Assembly: GCA_916613615.1 (NCBI GenBank)
Contig: OU744731.1
Location: 51,684,645 to 51,748,644 of the forward strand
Source: Steromphala cineraria
Lineage: Eukaryota > Mollusca > Gastropoda > Trochida > Trochidae
DNA: 64,000 bases
Reading direction: 5' to 3'
In this document: piece after piece, positions 23,804-35,786 of the stretch
Numbering within the stretch: the stretch's first letter is position 1
How the letters are laid out: the number at the start of each line of letters is the position of its first letter
Position numbers and translations under genes: made by a program
The notes under the pieces: model-generated
The model's input: the letters and a program-made list of their open reading frames with translations, nothing else
Told to the model about the DNA's origin: nothing
Database searches by the model: none

Positions 23804-24122
23804 TTATATTTCCCACTGTTTTTGTTGGTCTAAAACTTGGATAAAGCATGATCCGTTTGCATCATTGCAAAGTTTGCCATCCTCCCTTTGGAAATGCCCC
23901 TGGGCCTCTGGCCCTTGGGCATTGTCACGGGCATCATGCGTACTTTCATGTTTTATCCTACACGCATAACCCAGTATGATGTCTTGAAAGGAGGGCCTGA
24001 TAGCCCTTAGTAACTTAACATTTCCTATGAGCATACCATTACCGAGAGCCGGTGGCATATCATTGAAATGCTCCAAAGCAGCAGTATCTGTTGATCTCAG
24101 GAGATAATGACAGGATTCTTGT
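23804..24122 (-). CDS. orphan coding-like fragment
   Basis: A minus-strand frame open for about 106 codons, with a first ATG at 24076, sits in a local GC-rich patch. The peptide includes EHFNDMPPALGNGMLIGNVK and later GHFQREDGKLCNDANGSCFI, with a composition more protein-like than neighbouring chance ORFs. It has no domain I recognise, no signal peptide and no membrane segment. A TATCAG/TGACAAG acceptor-like site precedes it in the genomic minus direction. It may be an isolated exon or a relic of an unrecognised transposon. Confidence 0.3.
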
Positions 24123-24654
24123 CACTGATAGTGTAATTAACCACCCAAGAGGAATATAGCCCTTTCTAACAGGCTATTTCCGAACATATATTCAGTTTGA
24201 AAATATATGTGGGTTACCCATGCTACTTTTATTGTCATGGCAGAGGTGTACCAATGCATCTCTTTTTTGTATTTTACAAATTACCATTTATAGACAATAT
24301 CAAATAATTTTCAAAATATTGGAATGAAACGTTATAGACAAGAAAACCTTCTTTATATATATTCATGTTATTATTTATATATTCATATATCATTTATGTT
24401 TTACAAAAGCAACGCAAGCTTTCATAACAAATCATAACCTAAACTGTTTCACTTCTCAAGTATGACGTTATTGTGACGTTCTGCAAATATGCATAAATGT
24501 AGTGCTACTTTGATATAAATAATCTTTAAATGTGGTCTCAAAAGGATTGTTATGCGTATTTGGCAATTCTCCCTTTTATTTACGTTTTACTTCAATAAAA
24601 TTTGAAAAGGACACGTTAAAGTAACTACCATAAATCTATCAGGAATAACATATA
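24123..24654. other. intergenic, nothing identified
   Basis: AT-rich sequence directly left of the Tc1 copy; no gene or repeat seen. Confidence 0.5.
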
Positions 24655-26093
24655 CACACCAAAAAAGGTTAAGCACCCCCCTGATTTTTCACAGAGGGGT
24701 GTACTTCATTGAAGTATTCTTTGAGCCTGAGAAAAATAAGATAAGCAAAACCAATTTTTATTGAGAGAACAATCATTTGGTCATTTGCAAAAGACGTTTT
24801 GTAGTCGTATAGGCACTAAAAGTACATGGAAAAATGGACATGGAATTTAATCCCAAACACCTTGTATCCGATCAAAGCAGCTTAAATAAAGAGAATCAGT
24901 TTTTCAAAACTCACCATACATCAGTGACGTGTTGTGCCACCACGTGCTCAACTAACTGCAGCCATTCTTCTTGGCATACCCCTTACCAGGTTCTTTGATT
25001 GTTCCATCGATATCCGCTGCCACTCATCGTGAAGAGCGGCCTCCAGTTCCCTCAGGTTTTGTACAGGAGGATCCCTCCTTTGTATCCAACGACCCAAAAT
25101 GTCCAAAACATGCTCGATTGGGTTCAAATCAGGTGACATTGCTGCCCATGGAATTCATGTTACACTATTATTTTCCAGATGTTGGTTCACAGCAAGTGAA
25201 CGGTGGGTCTGACATTGTCGTCCACGAACAAGGGTCTTGTGGCAAGTCTGTGGTCATCGAAATGATTAATAATTACAGGATACTTAACCTCCTGAATGTA
25301 ACGAACGCCTGTGAGTGAACCATGTATAGTCACCAAATCGAGTCTACAGTCGTAGAAGAAGGCTCCCCAAACCATCACGGATCCCCCGCCATATGGTAGC
25401 CTTGGCAAAATGTTCCTGGGGGCAGGACGAGTATATCAGCAGCGAACATGAAGAAACGACTTTCGTCGGACCAGTGTACTCTCCTCCATGATCTCAGGTT
25501 CCACCTCTGCCTGTCCACACACCATAACCTACGCTTACGTCTGTGTTGATTTATGAGCATTGGACGCCTGATGACCTTTCTGGCCCTTCAACCGGCAGCA
25601 TTGAGGCGATTTCTCAGAGTTTGGTTGTTCAAGCGGCGATGAGGTAACCAAACCCGTTTCAGATGGGTGCTTGAAGCAAACGGCAGGCGTCTAACATGTC
25701 GTAACAGAGCTCTATCCTTCTGGGGCGTTGTAGCTTTTGGTCTTCCTGGTCGTGGAAGATCCCTCACATCAGTTGTTTGTGCATGCTTCCTGACAGAGAC
25801 GGCTTACGACGGTGTAGTGGAAGTGAGTTCTTCTGGCAATTTCCTTGTAAGAAAGTCCTGCTCGATGAAGCCAAATGATCTGCCATATCAATGCATTTGA
25901 AATTTTCCTTTGTGTCATTGTCAATGAGAAGTGAAACAAGTGGTAATGAAGTCGGAACCGATCCTAAAATACCCAATACTTGTGATTGTTTGAAACTTTA
26001 GTATTTAGTATTTTATCACCAATAGAACACGCCTTGATTTTCCAAAAGGAGGGGTAAATTTTGGTTTCAGCATATTCTGAAAATTCAACTTTT
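24655..26093 (-). mobile_element. Tc1-like transposon A (right end lost)
   Basis: The left terminal repeat starts CACACCAAAAAAGGTTAAGC right after a TA dinucleotide, the usual Tc1/mariner target. Inside it CACCCC and GGGGTG form a subterminal hairpin. The body carries a decayed transposase on the minus strand. Similarity to copy B continues to AAAATTCAACTTTT at about 26093 and then stops, so the right terminal repeat is missing or replaced. The copy cannot be mobile. Confidence 0.85.
24948..25900 (-). pseudogene. Tc1 transposase pseudogene (copy A)
   Basis: Read from right to left, the product begins with a helix-turn-helix containing LSYKEIARRTHFHYTVVSRL. It continues with WSDESRFF (first catalytic Asp), GGGSVMVWGAFFYD, VDDNVRPTVHLL (second Asp) and SPDLNPIEHVLDILGRWI (catalytic Glu). 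This order is that of DD34E Tc1 transposases, which cut and paste their own element. The frame is broken by several frameshifts and stops, so no full-length protein can be made. The family's usual length is about 340 residues. Confidence 0.88.
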
Positions 26094-26625
26094 GAAAATT
26101 CCTCGTTGTAAAGATTATTTCCCCAAAATGTCATGATCAGTGATACTTACACTACAAGCAGCTTTTAGGAAAAATTTAGAATTTTTGCCAGTTTCAGAAA
26201 ATCTGTTCTTCATCAAGGAATACATTTTGAAATTTTGATTGGAATTATACTTAACCAATCCTCAAAAATAAGAATATGATGACGTATTACTGAATTGCCA
26301 TCGACAATCAAGTGGCTTAGTGATGTTAAACAGGTTGTATTCACAAGGACAGGATTGGGGCAAATTATCCAACTACAATGTCCTCTCCTTAGTATATCTA
26401 CAAAATTGATATACATCATATGTATTGAACTTAAAAATGAACGAATATATTGCCAAGGCCAACGACTTATCTTATCTTATTGAAAAATAAATCAGTCTTG
26501 AAATGTGCGGAATACTTGTACTTTATGCAAAATACATTGTTTACAATGACAGCGGGAACACAATGGTTAAGAATATCATTATGCAGTTAAAATTTCACAA
26601 CGTGAGACAGTTGACTAAAATAACA
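26094..26625. other. spacer between Tc1 A and the module array
   Basis: No gene identified. The short opposing ORFs at 26213-26419 and 26295-26483 are low-information. Confidence 0.4.
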
Positions 26626-26654
26626 CTACGATACTTGTTAATCATTCCCAGAAT

Positions 26655-26718
26655 ACAGCCGGCAGCAATACATGAATCTTGAGTCAGCTCCCACACACTG
26701 CTACTTTTATACTTGGTA
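26655..26718 (+). other. exon-like conserved island (block a, copy I)
   Basis: A CATTCCCAG acceptor-like site is followed by 64 bases ending TTG/GTAAAC. The first 54 bases belong to a 57-bp string that is identical in modules IV and V. On the + strand it reads YSRQQYMNLESAPTHCYFYT in a phase compatible with the downstream block b segment. The minus strand is also open here, so the coding strand is not settled. Confidence 0.4.
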
Positions 26719-28904
26719 AACACTTGATCAAAAACAGGATCATTGTATTCATCATCATGCTTTTGGAGTTTTTCATCATTTTGAAACTATGTATGGTTAT
26801 ATGAGGTAACAGTGTGAAGATTATTAATTATTTCCTGTCTATATTTCCCCGAATAGATCTTATTTATTTGATTGCAACCACTTGGATTTTATTGTAATTT
26901 CTTATCTATGTCAAAGCACTTAAGAGCTCTGTCTTCCTGTTGTGCTTCTTCTGATTCCTTATACTGAATAAACCTTTGACAAGTGAAATGTGACATGTGG
27001 CATGATGACAGGCATAAAGTGTAATTTAAGACCATTTTAATATTGTCAATAATGTTTTATATAAAATACCCAAAAAATTGTTTAATCTATTGTCTACAAT
27101 CGTTAATGTTGATAACAAATAAGAATATTAAGTAAGTTTGGCGGTGTCAGAGTTCCGGGAAGACCGTTGATAAAGATTATGTGTAGCTATACAGGTAAGT
27201 ACCTCATTGCTGTTAAAATACTGTTGGGGTAAAACCTTCAAACCACGTCACCAATCTTCAAATCAACGCAGACAGTTATTCTGAAAAACTTGCATCCTAT
27301 TTAATATTATTTGATTTGAGAATAAGCCCAATTCTGTTATTTGAAATACTCAGGAAGTAGAAAGGGTTCTTTGGTAAGATAAACGCAATTGACTCAATGA
27401 TATACATGTACTTTGAAATGCTGGAGATTTACATTTGTTATAGATTAAAAAGTAAAGATCATATATATTGGCTGAGACTTCTGAGCATGCCCTGCAATCT
27501 TTTCCCCAAAAATGTTTTGATTTTAGATGACGTAATTTACCCCAAACAAAATAATAACATATTCAAAGAAACCTTTATTTTCAACATGATTCAATCTAAT
27601 GGTTTTAAGCTATTTTTTTCAATTCAAACACGATCTTTACATTTATTTCAATAATGATTTAGAACTATTACCAACAAAAATGACGAAACAACTTTTTCTT
27701 TTCCATAAAAATGTGACAATTATTCATGAGCTTTTTATCATACATTTAAATTAAGTATTATCTATCATATAATACTATAAGAAAGATTGGAGCAAGTTTA
27801 TCACGCTCCTTGGCATTATATGGATAATAACACATTGATACCATGTTTTGCTCGTGTGTCAATGACATGACAATGTAAAAATACCTTACAGAATTTAATA
27901 ATGTCCATCACAATGACGATAAATGTTATGATTAATAGAAGTTAAAGTGAATCATATATTTGTCTCGAATTGTGTTAATTTGTACATAAAATGTACATAA
28001 GTGTTAGATCTTTGAATATTGAAATGTGAAATAATATTATCCAATTTGCACCTTTTTTATTTGGCATCATATCTCACGTCAAAAATTGTACATATGTAAC
28101 TCTTCCTAGAATTAACAATAACCGTTATCATTGAAAATTTCATGTTATCAATATCATTATCTCTCCGAAACAGAAATTGAAACTTTTAGCATTATGCAAA
28201 TACTATCGACTTCCTCTTTGCTTTTTGCTCTCTGATCTATGGTGAGCTTTTATAGTGATCTGCCGGGGCAGTGATCAATAACAGCTGATTTATAACCCGT
28301 TATTATTAAGTTATTATTCCCAAGGGTAAGCAGATGGAATATGTCATGACCTGATAGATTGTTAGGCAATATGCTTACTACAACTGTGACATCGAATACT
28401 TAAATTGTAATCACTCTGATGAGAAACAAAGCCATTAACAAATATGTTATACGTGTAACACAAAGAGTTCATATACACCTGCTATATATCCTCGTTGAGT
28501 AATTCACATGCCAAACCCGTTTTAGAATTAACCATATTTCTTTGACTTTATACTCCTTAACCACATTCGAAAAATGTGAAATTTAAATGAGCTAGTTTGG
28601 GAGAATAAAGCATTGTCACAGTACAGCCTTTTAAATATAACTAAGAATAGAACGTCATTTTATGTTTTTTCACTGGTAAATAGAATTTACGTGAAGCTAG
28701 CGTATTCTTATAATTTTGTACCACATATGGAGGGGAACAGCGGAGTGATATGAATCCTGTTTTATCCCTTGAACGAGTAAGAGTGCAACAAGAAAATATC
28801 CCAAATTGGATACAAATTAAATGTTTATCGAAATTGGTACGTATACTAAGCGAACATGTTGCATTAAATGAAGCGCACACTATGATTAATTTTCTTCGCA
28901 CAAG

Positions 28905-28934
28905 GTAGGTAGGTAGGTAGGTAGGTAGGTAGGT
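28905..28934. repeat. (GGTA)n microsatellite
   Basis: Seven or so GGTA units adjoining the LINE 3' end. Read on the LINE strand it is (ACCT)n. Confidence 0.9.
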
Positions 28935-29073
28935 GAAATTAAGGGCGAAGTTTGGGCCAATGATGACCTACATGCGCCCGGCACTAGGAGTGATTATTGA
29001 GAGTTTATTAAATACATGTAAAAAAGAATAAAATGTTATAAGAGATTATATTTGCCAGTGTTCGTGACAAAAT

Positions 29074-29476
29074 TTAAAATTGATACTTGGACTTCGCAAA
29101 CATTAAATTATCACTAAGGATAGATATCAGTGAGAAATTGTTTGATTTAGACAAAGCAACCTCTCTGAGTTCTTCACGATGATCTTTATGCCCCTCACAT
29201 TCAACAAGATAATGAAGGACAGTCTCATGCAAATTATTAAAACAATAAACACATGAAGGAGATAAATCATTGTCTAAAACGTGCTTGTAAGCATTTAGTC
29301 CACAATAGCCAAGTCTTAAACGAGTGGCAATAACATCGTCTCTCCGTTTTTTTGCGAAGAATCTTAGCGTACTTAACAACTTTAGGGCATGAGCTGTGCA
29401 TATATCTGGCAGTGTTGCCCCTATCCCAGTAGTTTTGCCACTGTTCATAGATTGCTGTTTTCACAGCAGCATACAT
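29074..29476 (-). pseudogene. LINE ORF2 C-terminal fragment, I-like
   Basis: Two minus-strand frames join across one frameshift at about 29270-29450. The first holds AAVKTAIYEQWQNYWDRGN and the second holds ATRLRLGYCGLNAYKHVLDN, then CVYC and ETVLHYLVECEGH. A Cys-x2-Cys and His/Cys cluster after an 'RLRLGY' stretch is typical of the region downstream of RNase H in I-superfamily LINEs. The reverse transcriptase is missing. No host function is expected. Confidence 0.7.
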
Positions 29477-31218
29477 AAATATAAATAGCAGAAATGTGGT
29501 TTTAGTTTCTTGTTAAGTGAAAATGAAAGCAAGAAAATGGATCTATAACTACTCGTTTATTGGATATTTATAATGATTTAAAAACTACTTTAAATTGTAA
29601 AATGTAACATTTGGATAATCCAATACTACCTGAGCTAGATCTTCCCAAAAGTACTGAAAAGGAACTCACAATTGACTGGTATTATAGTAGAATAAATTAA
29701 CCATGTAAACAAGTAATGTCATGAACACAGAATATTTAGTAATAAGATAAAGACCACCAGTCCTTTGTAAATTATGATAAAGCTAATACCAATGACACCT
29801 TTTAACACAAAACTGATTATCTATAAGGTTACATTTATTTACCTCCATTTAATTTGAAACACGATAATTATACTTACATGTACATATATCCGGTTTGAAA
29901 TGTACATGATATTTTTTTCTCATGTGCCATCATATAAACTAGTTCAAATTCTAACACAAGTTACATTGTTGACTGGAGGACTCCAAAGAAGAACATGATC
30001 AAGGATGTTTGATACTCAGAGCCTTGATCTTATATTTTTATCGAGTCATATCAGTAAGGCAAAAATGCTGCGGGCAAAACTGATAGCAGACTAATATAAA
30101 ATACTAACATTCTGTAGCATTTTCACAACAAGAACGACAATTTGTAAACTCTTAATTAAAACTTGTTAAGAATTCCTTTGAAGGGAAATTCAATGTACTA
30201 CGATGTGATAACAATGTTTATATAGCATGACATATATGGCATACATTTCACTTAACTCAAACGTATTGAAGATGACAATTAAGAATATTATTCTTATTGC
30301 CCTGCCATCTAGTTAGAATTATACAAATTGAGAAGCAATAATATTACGTAGGTACTTGTTGATCATTCACAGAAAACAGCTGGAAGCAATACATGAATCT
30401 TGACCACACACTGCGACTTAGTTACAGTTTCATTATTTCGTTTATTGTCTATTGTTTCCTCTTATAGAAGGATCAAATTTAGTAATTATATATTGAAATG
30501 TTCCTATTATATACATGTATAATACTGAGTGTCTTAAGTATTGCATCGATATGCAATAAATCTTCATGTGGAAAAAGACTTAAATAAAAATGTAATCTGG
30601 ACTATGTTAAAACCATGACAACAATCGAAATAGTGCAGCAACGGTTTATTAGTTTTCAATATGATTGTTATTACGTGCCTATCGGATATCTTTAAGTCTT
30701 TATCTAAACCAACGGAACATTTGCTAGTGGGAGGCAATCATTTTGAATTTGTTGTACAATTTAGGTTTTAAAATGAATCAACAGAGTTCTTGGCTAAGTT
30801 TTGTGCTTTTTTACGCTCCTTCCAAATTCAACATGATAAAGAAACTGTTAAACATTTAACATCTAAACCATAACATGTGATCCATGGTCCTCACATTAAC
30901 AAAATGGAAGCTTTGACCTCAAGAACATTGTAATTTTGAGTAGATCTTCATAGCAACACTCAGTACCTTGATTAATAATTATTGTTTAAATCTAAAAGAT
31001 GTCGACTGATTAAGAAATATGTATACAGAAAATTGCGTTAGTTTGGAAGTCCTGACGTTGAATTAAGTGTTTGATTTACAGAACGTCTTCTCTTTTGAAT
31101 TAAGGCTAGATCAAACTTAAACCTTAATCAAAATCGATGGACTTTTGGCACACAACTTGACAGTTCGTTATTTGAATAAACAATAAACATTACTGTTGCA
31201 ATTTTCTGAATAAATATA

Positions 31219-32504
31219 CTCACTAAAAAAAGTTAAGCACCCCCCTGATTTTTCGCAGAAGGGTGTACCTCGTTGAAGTATTCTATGAGACCGAGAAATA
31301 GTATATAAGCAAAACCAATTTTTATTGAGAGAACAATCATTTGGTCATTTGCAAGAGAAGTTTATGTAATCGTGTGGGCACTAAATGTGCATTAAAAATA
31401 TGAAGAGGGAAATTGACATGGAATTTCATCCAAAACGTAATGTCGACAGATGAAAGTACCTTAGATAAAGTGAATCAGTGTTTCAAGAATCACCAAACAT
31501 CAGTAACGTGAGGTGCCTCCACGTTCGCGAATAACTGCAGCCACTCTTCTTGGCATACCCCTAACCAGGTTATTTAATTGTTCCATTAGTATCCGCTGCC
31601 ACTCATAGTGAAAAGCTTCCTCCAGTTCCCTCAGGTTTTGTACAGAAGGATCCCTTCTTTGTATCCGACGACTCAAAATGTCCGAAACATGCTCGATTAG
31701 GTTCAAACAGGGGAGATTGCTGGCCATGGATTTACGTTACACCATTATTTTTATTTTGATGTTGGTTTACAGCAAATGAACGGTGGGGTCTTGTGGAAAG
31801 TCTGTGGTCATCGAAATGATCAATGATTTCAGGATCCAGAACCTCCTGAATGTAGCGAACCCCTTTTAGTGAACCCTGTCTAGTCACCAAATCGAGTCTA
31901 CAGTCGTAGGAGAAGCCTCCCCAAACCATCACGGATCCCCCTTGTGAAAATGTTCCTGGGGGCAAAGCGTGTATTCCTTGTCTTCCATACTCAGGCTCGG
32001 TCATCAACAGCATACAGGAGGAAACGACTTTCGTCAGTCATGTGTACTCTCCTCCATGATCTTGAAAGGTCCCTCACATCATTTTGTTTGTGCATGCTTC
32101 CTGACCAGACGGCTTATGACGGTGTAGTGGAAATTTGTTCTTCTGGCAATTTCCTTGCAAGAAAGTCCTGCCCGATGAAGCCCAATGATCTGCTATCTCA
32201 ACGCATTTGAATTCTCACTCTCACCCTTGTCAATAAGAAGTGAAACAAGTGGTAATAAAGTCGGAACCGATCCTTGAATACCCAATACTTGTGATTGTTT
32301 GAAACTTTAGTTTGTGCAACACATGGGTGGCGGGATTCACGTGCATGTGATTGCGTTCGCTAGACACGTTTTTTACAAAAAGTAAAACCTTATTTCATCA
32401 CCAATAGAACACTCCTTGATTTGCCATAATGAGGGTTAAATTTTGGTTCTGCATATAATGAAAATTCAACTTTTTTTTGGAGGTGCTTAACTTTTTTGGT
32501 GTGT
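31219..32504 (-). mobile_element. Tc1-like transposon B (internally deleted)
   Basis: A 1286-bp element flanked by TA on both sides (31217-31218 and 32505-32506). The terminal repeats begin CTCACTAAAAAAAGTTAAGC on the left and, as complement on the right, CACACCAAAAAAGTTAAGC. Compared with copy A it lacks roughly 270 bp in the middle of the transposase and has a further deletion of about 26 bp removing the second catalytic Asp. Both ends are present, so it could be moved by a transposase supplied elsewhere. It is inserted inside module II. Confidence 0.92.
31500..32210 (-). pseudogene. Tc1 transposase pseudogene (copy B)
   Basis: Minus-strand remnants retain the C-terminal LIEHVSDILSRRIQRRDPS, the glycine-rich GGSVMVWGGFSYD and part of the N-terminal helix-turn-helix. 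The segment with WSDES is partly lost in the large deletion. The VDDN segment is removed by a smaller deletion between two GGGTCT repeats that are present in copy A (25205-25210 and 25232-25237). The NPIEH motif is altered to NLIEH. The protein is inactive. Confidence 0.88.
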
Positions 32505-35500
32505 ATATATTTGCAAAACATAAATGCATCAAACTATATCAGCATAATGTATAATCCTCTATGCCCCTGTCTAGATAAAACGAAAATCAAGGGTATTGTT
32601 ACTGTACAAAAATGATGAATTGCATTTTTATCATTTCACACCTTCTGGTAGTACACTACACAAGAATACGTCTCCCTTTGGTGACATCGGTGAAAACCTG
32701 AATGATAGCACTTAATATTATTGGAAACCATAACTTAACACCAATACACAAAACTCAACTTAAGGTATTGGTAAGGCTACTTCAAGCAGGATAAATCACT
32801 ACGGACATCCTAAATGTTTTTATTGTGCAAACATTTATAGTCTAATTTATGAAATTTTTCAAAAACTTAAATGAAGCAATTTTAATGTTTATTGTTCGAT
32901 CTGTCGAATCTAGGCAAGTAATAGATACCGGAGGAGCTAAGTTAATTACTGAAGCTTTATGTATAACATGGTAGTAAACAATACCATCTGCCAAGATTTG
33001 AAACAAGATCCATCTCCATAATCTACGAGAAGCCAAATGAAGACATTAAACCCAATATACATATACATTAAGTAGAGAAAATACATAACTCATAACATTG
33101 AGCGTATCCCTACTGTTGTTTATTCCTACAGTTTAAAGGTAAATACTGAATAAATGCGTTTCATTAACATTAACATTAGCACATCTGTGAACCTTTCAGT
33201 AATTATTTCAAACACTTGATCAACAAGTTTGAATTGTTCATGAGCATATATTTATTGTCAATGTTATCTATACTTTTAACATCTCCTATTTATAAAAGAT
33301 TCATAAGACTTTATAATATTATTTCTAAATAAACATTCTGACCAAAAAACTAAAAGCTGTTTTGGGACCTGATTTGTATCAAAACAGTCATGAAAAAAGT
33401 ATCTGATAAAAGAAATTGTGAGTACTTCTCAAAACTCATGTGCCTATCTATGGAATACTGTGTTGCACTTCCATAACCACAGACAAGTTGATATCCTTCT
33501 TTTTTTGCTGAATTTAAATGTCATACATGTACATATTTTACATGCCTCTAGTGATTTCAAAACATTTCCACCATTTTCATTATTAAATGATATCTGAAAA
33601 ATATCTTATTTGAGATTATAATATTCACTCGTCAATATTTCTAGCACTCAAGATAAATATCCCTTTAAGCTGACAAAATGTGTTTCTTAATATCAAAGCA
33701 TGTCAATTGTTATGAACTGAATTTTTTCCAAAATGTATTAATAATATAATTACTTCCTAACTGACATAAAATCCTTTGGTTAAGATTTACACATTATCCT
33801 TCAGTAGTGTCTTTGTTACCATCCCTGGTGAAATGTTCTCCCTTTAAGCTGACAGGCCTTTAGATCACAGTCAGAGATTAATATTTCCCTGCCACCCTCG
33901 CATTATTGATTTCAACCTAGTTACAAATCTGGCTGTCAAAACATGTTGAAATAACTATGTGTCTGGATCTTGTAATAAATAGATTTCCATGAACATTCTT
34001 AATTGGATATCAATGGTGAGAGATAATGATTCCCATGGTATTTATTTCCCATAACAATAAAATAAGAACATTTTGTTTGTTATTTCTTGAATGTGACCAA
34101 AATGTAGATGCTTTCCAAATAATATAATAGCACAGAATTTATGATTTTAGATTCAGTTTGGTAAATAGTAAGCAGCGATAGCTATTTTAATATAAAAAAA
34201 ACATCACATTACAATATGAAATACCAGTAATACAATCGACTGATAAAGATTTAGCACTCTCATATTTAAAGTAAATTGTAGTTCATAAGTCATTGTGTTT
34301 TGGTTAATTCAGATATGAAACCATCACATGATTAGACTGCTTCGTATCTTCTTAAGCTTTACAACTGTTTGAATCTGAGGGTGAAATTGAGTTCAGTAGT
34401 TTATATTGCAAAATGTCACATCAGTACAATTATTATAAGAATTATAACAAACACACTATTTAAGTTATAATTTAGTAAGTAATGTCAATTTAAATACAAT
34501 TGGTGTTTGGGGGAATTTTGTACAACAATAAATTTAAGTTTGTGAACAAAAACAAAGAGATACATTTTTTGTCACTTGGTCTTCTGACTCAGACATGCCT
34601 GAAAGACTACACTGCTACTTTAAACAATTTGTTTTGAAATTAAGGGAATATATTTCTAGTGATGATAGCACATTTGATATTTAACAATTCAAAAACTAAC
34701 AATAACAGACAGTCTCTCTACAGAAATAAAGCTATCATTTTACAATCTGTAGCATAACTCACATTTTGTTGTGGGAGTATTTGAACATTATAAAGGACAC
34801 GTCTGATATTCTATTATAATTCTTTAAATCATCAGTAAGTTTTGTAGCCTCTGAGTAAGGTGACTTAAACAATTTGAAATATTTGTCCTTTACCTCATAA
34901 TTTCAACTTCTAGTTTCTCTTCGTCAATAAGGATAAATCTTGCGCTTTCACTAAAGATTTCATTGAGAAGAACATCATAATGAATCTGTAGATGAGTCAG
35001 CGGATTTGTGAATATGGTATGGTATGACACATTTAGAATAATGATTTGAGACATTTGTAACGCAGTTCTCAACATAATCAATAAAGCGTAAAAGGTATAA
35101 ATATATTTTCAAGTTTTAAAACTTCCCTTAAGTTTTAAAGTCAGAATGTTTAAGAAATGATTTCCAAAATGTGTTTCCCCACTCGTAAGTTTTAATATCG
35201 TTAGCAGAAAAGAATATAATGCTTATTCCATTTTTAACATGGAAATAAATACCTTGCAACGTTAAAAATATATGCCTCCTTACAGAAACACGATTATAAT
35301 ACTTATATCCTTTCAAATAAAAAGTGTCATTTGGTGCATTATATACACTATTTATAAATTGTAATACGAGTAACTGAGAGGAGTATTCAAACTCAAGAAC
35401 ATGATCCGTGATATTTGGCACTAACGACCTCGATCATATAGGGTAATAAAAGTAAGGAAATGCTGCTGTGTGCAAAATCAAATATGTGTAGAACATTGGC

Positions 35501-35786
35501 ATAAAACATGAGTACTTCTAACTGTTATAGCTTTTGACATTTAAAACGACAATTTTTGAACACTCATCTTAATCACTGCTTGCTTTTAATTGCCTACCTA
35601 GGATAAATTCAGTTTGAAATTATGTGAGGAATAGTTTGAATAACATCTGACATGAACTATGTAGGACAATGTTCCGTAATCTGAAAAAATATATCACAGC
35701 AGTGAGAGTGAAAAACTGATGCTTCAGGGTTTATATTCCCATTGTCCTGCTTTCAGTTAAAACATACAAACTGAGAGACAGAAATA

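Larger units (their letters stand above)
28905..29477 (-). mobile_element. 5'-truncated I-like LINE end
   Basis: Minus-strand coding remnants are followed, at the left, by a (GGTA)n run at 28905-28934, which would be the microsatellite tail of the element's 3' end. No target-site duplication could be recognised, so the right boundary is approximate. Confidence 0.65.
26626..30344 (+). repeat. tandem module I
   Basis: First of five diverged modules in one orientation. It begins with block a (26626-26730), then block b (27125-27200), block c (28200-28400) and a block g relative (29990-30344). A LINE end is inserted at about 28905-29477. In block b a frame-open stretch with VRVPGRPLIKIMCSYT runs into a perfect 5' splice-like TACAG/GTAAGT at 27193. 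This hints that the module once contained exons on the + strand. No intact gene was found. Confidence 0.65.
30345..35786 (+). repeat. tandem module II
   Basis: Order: block a (30345-30420, carrying an 8-bp deletion in the conserved island); a long stretch matching module IV (30420-31000 with 40195-40710); the Tc1 B insertion; block e (32540-33105); block f (33560-34190); block g (35130-35786). Similarity to IV is roughly 75-85% by eye. The ORF at 35128-35421 on the minus strand lies in block g and its translation aligns with module IV/V sequence only after crossing a stop there. I do not call a gene. Confidence 0.65.

Noticed and set aside
28418..28432. CTGATGAGAAA on the + strand
   Set aside because: The hammerhead-like core lacks any stem II between CTGATGA and GAAA. 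A chance match.
35128..35421. 97-codon minus-strand ORF in block g as a gene
   Set aside because: The related sequence at about 47.0-47.2 kb aligns with similar divergence inside and outside the ORF and contains a stop. No coding constraint is visible.
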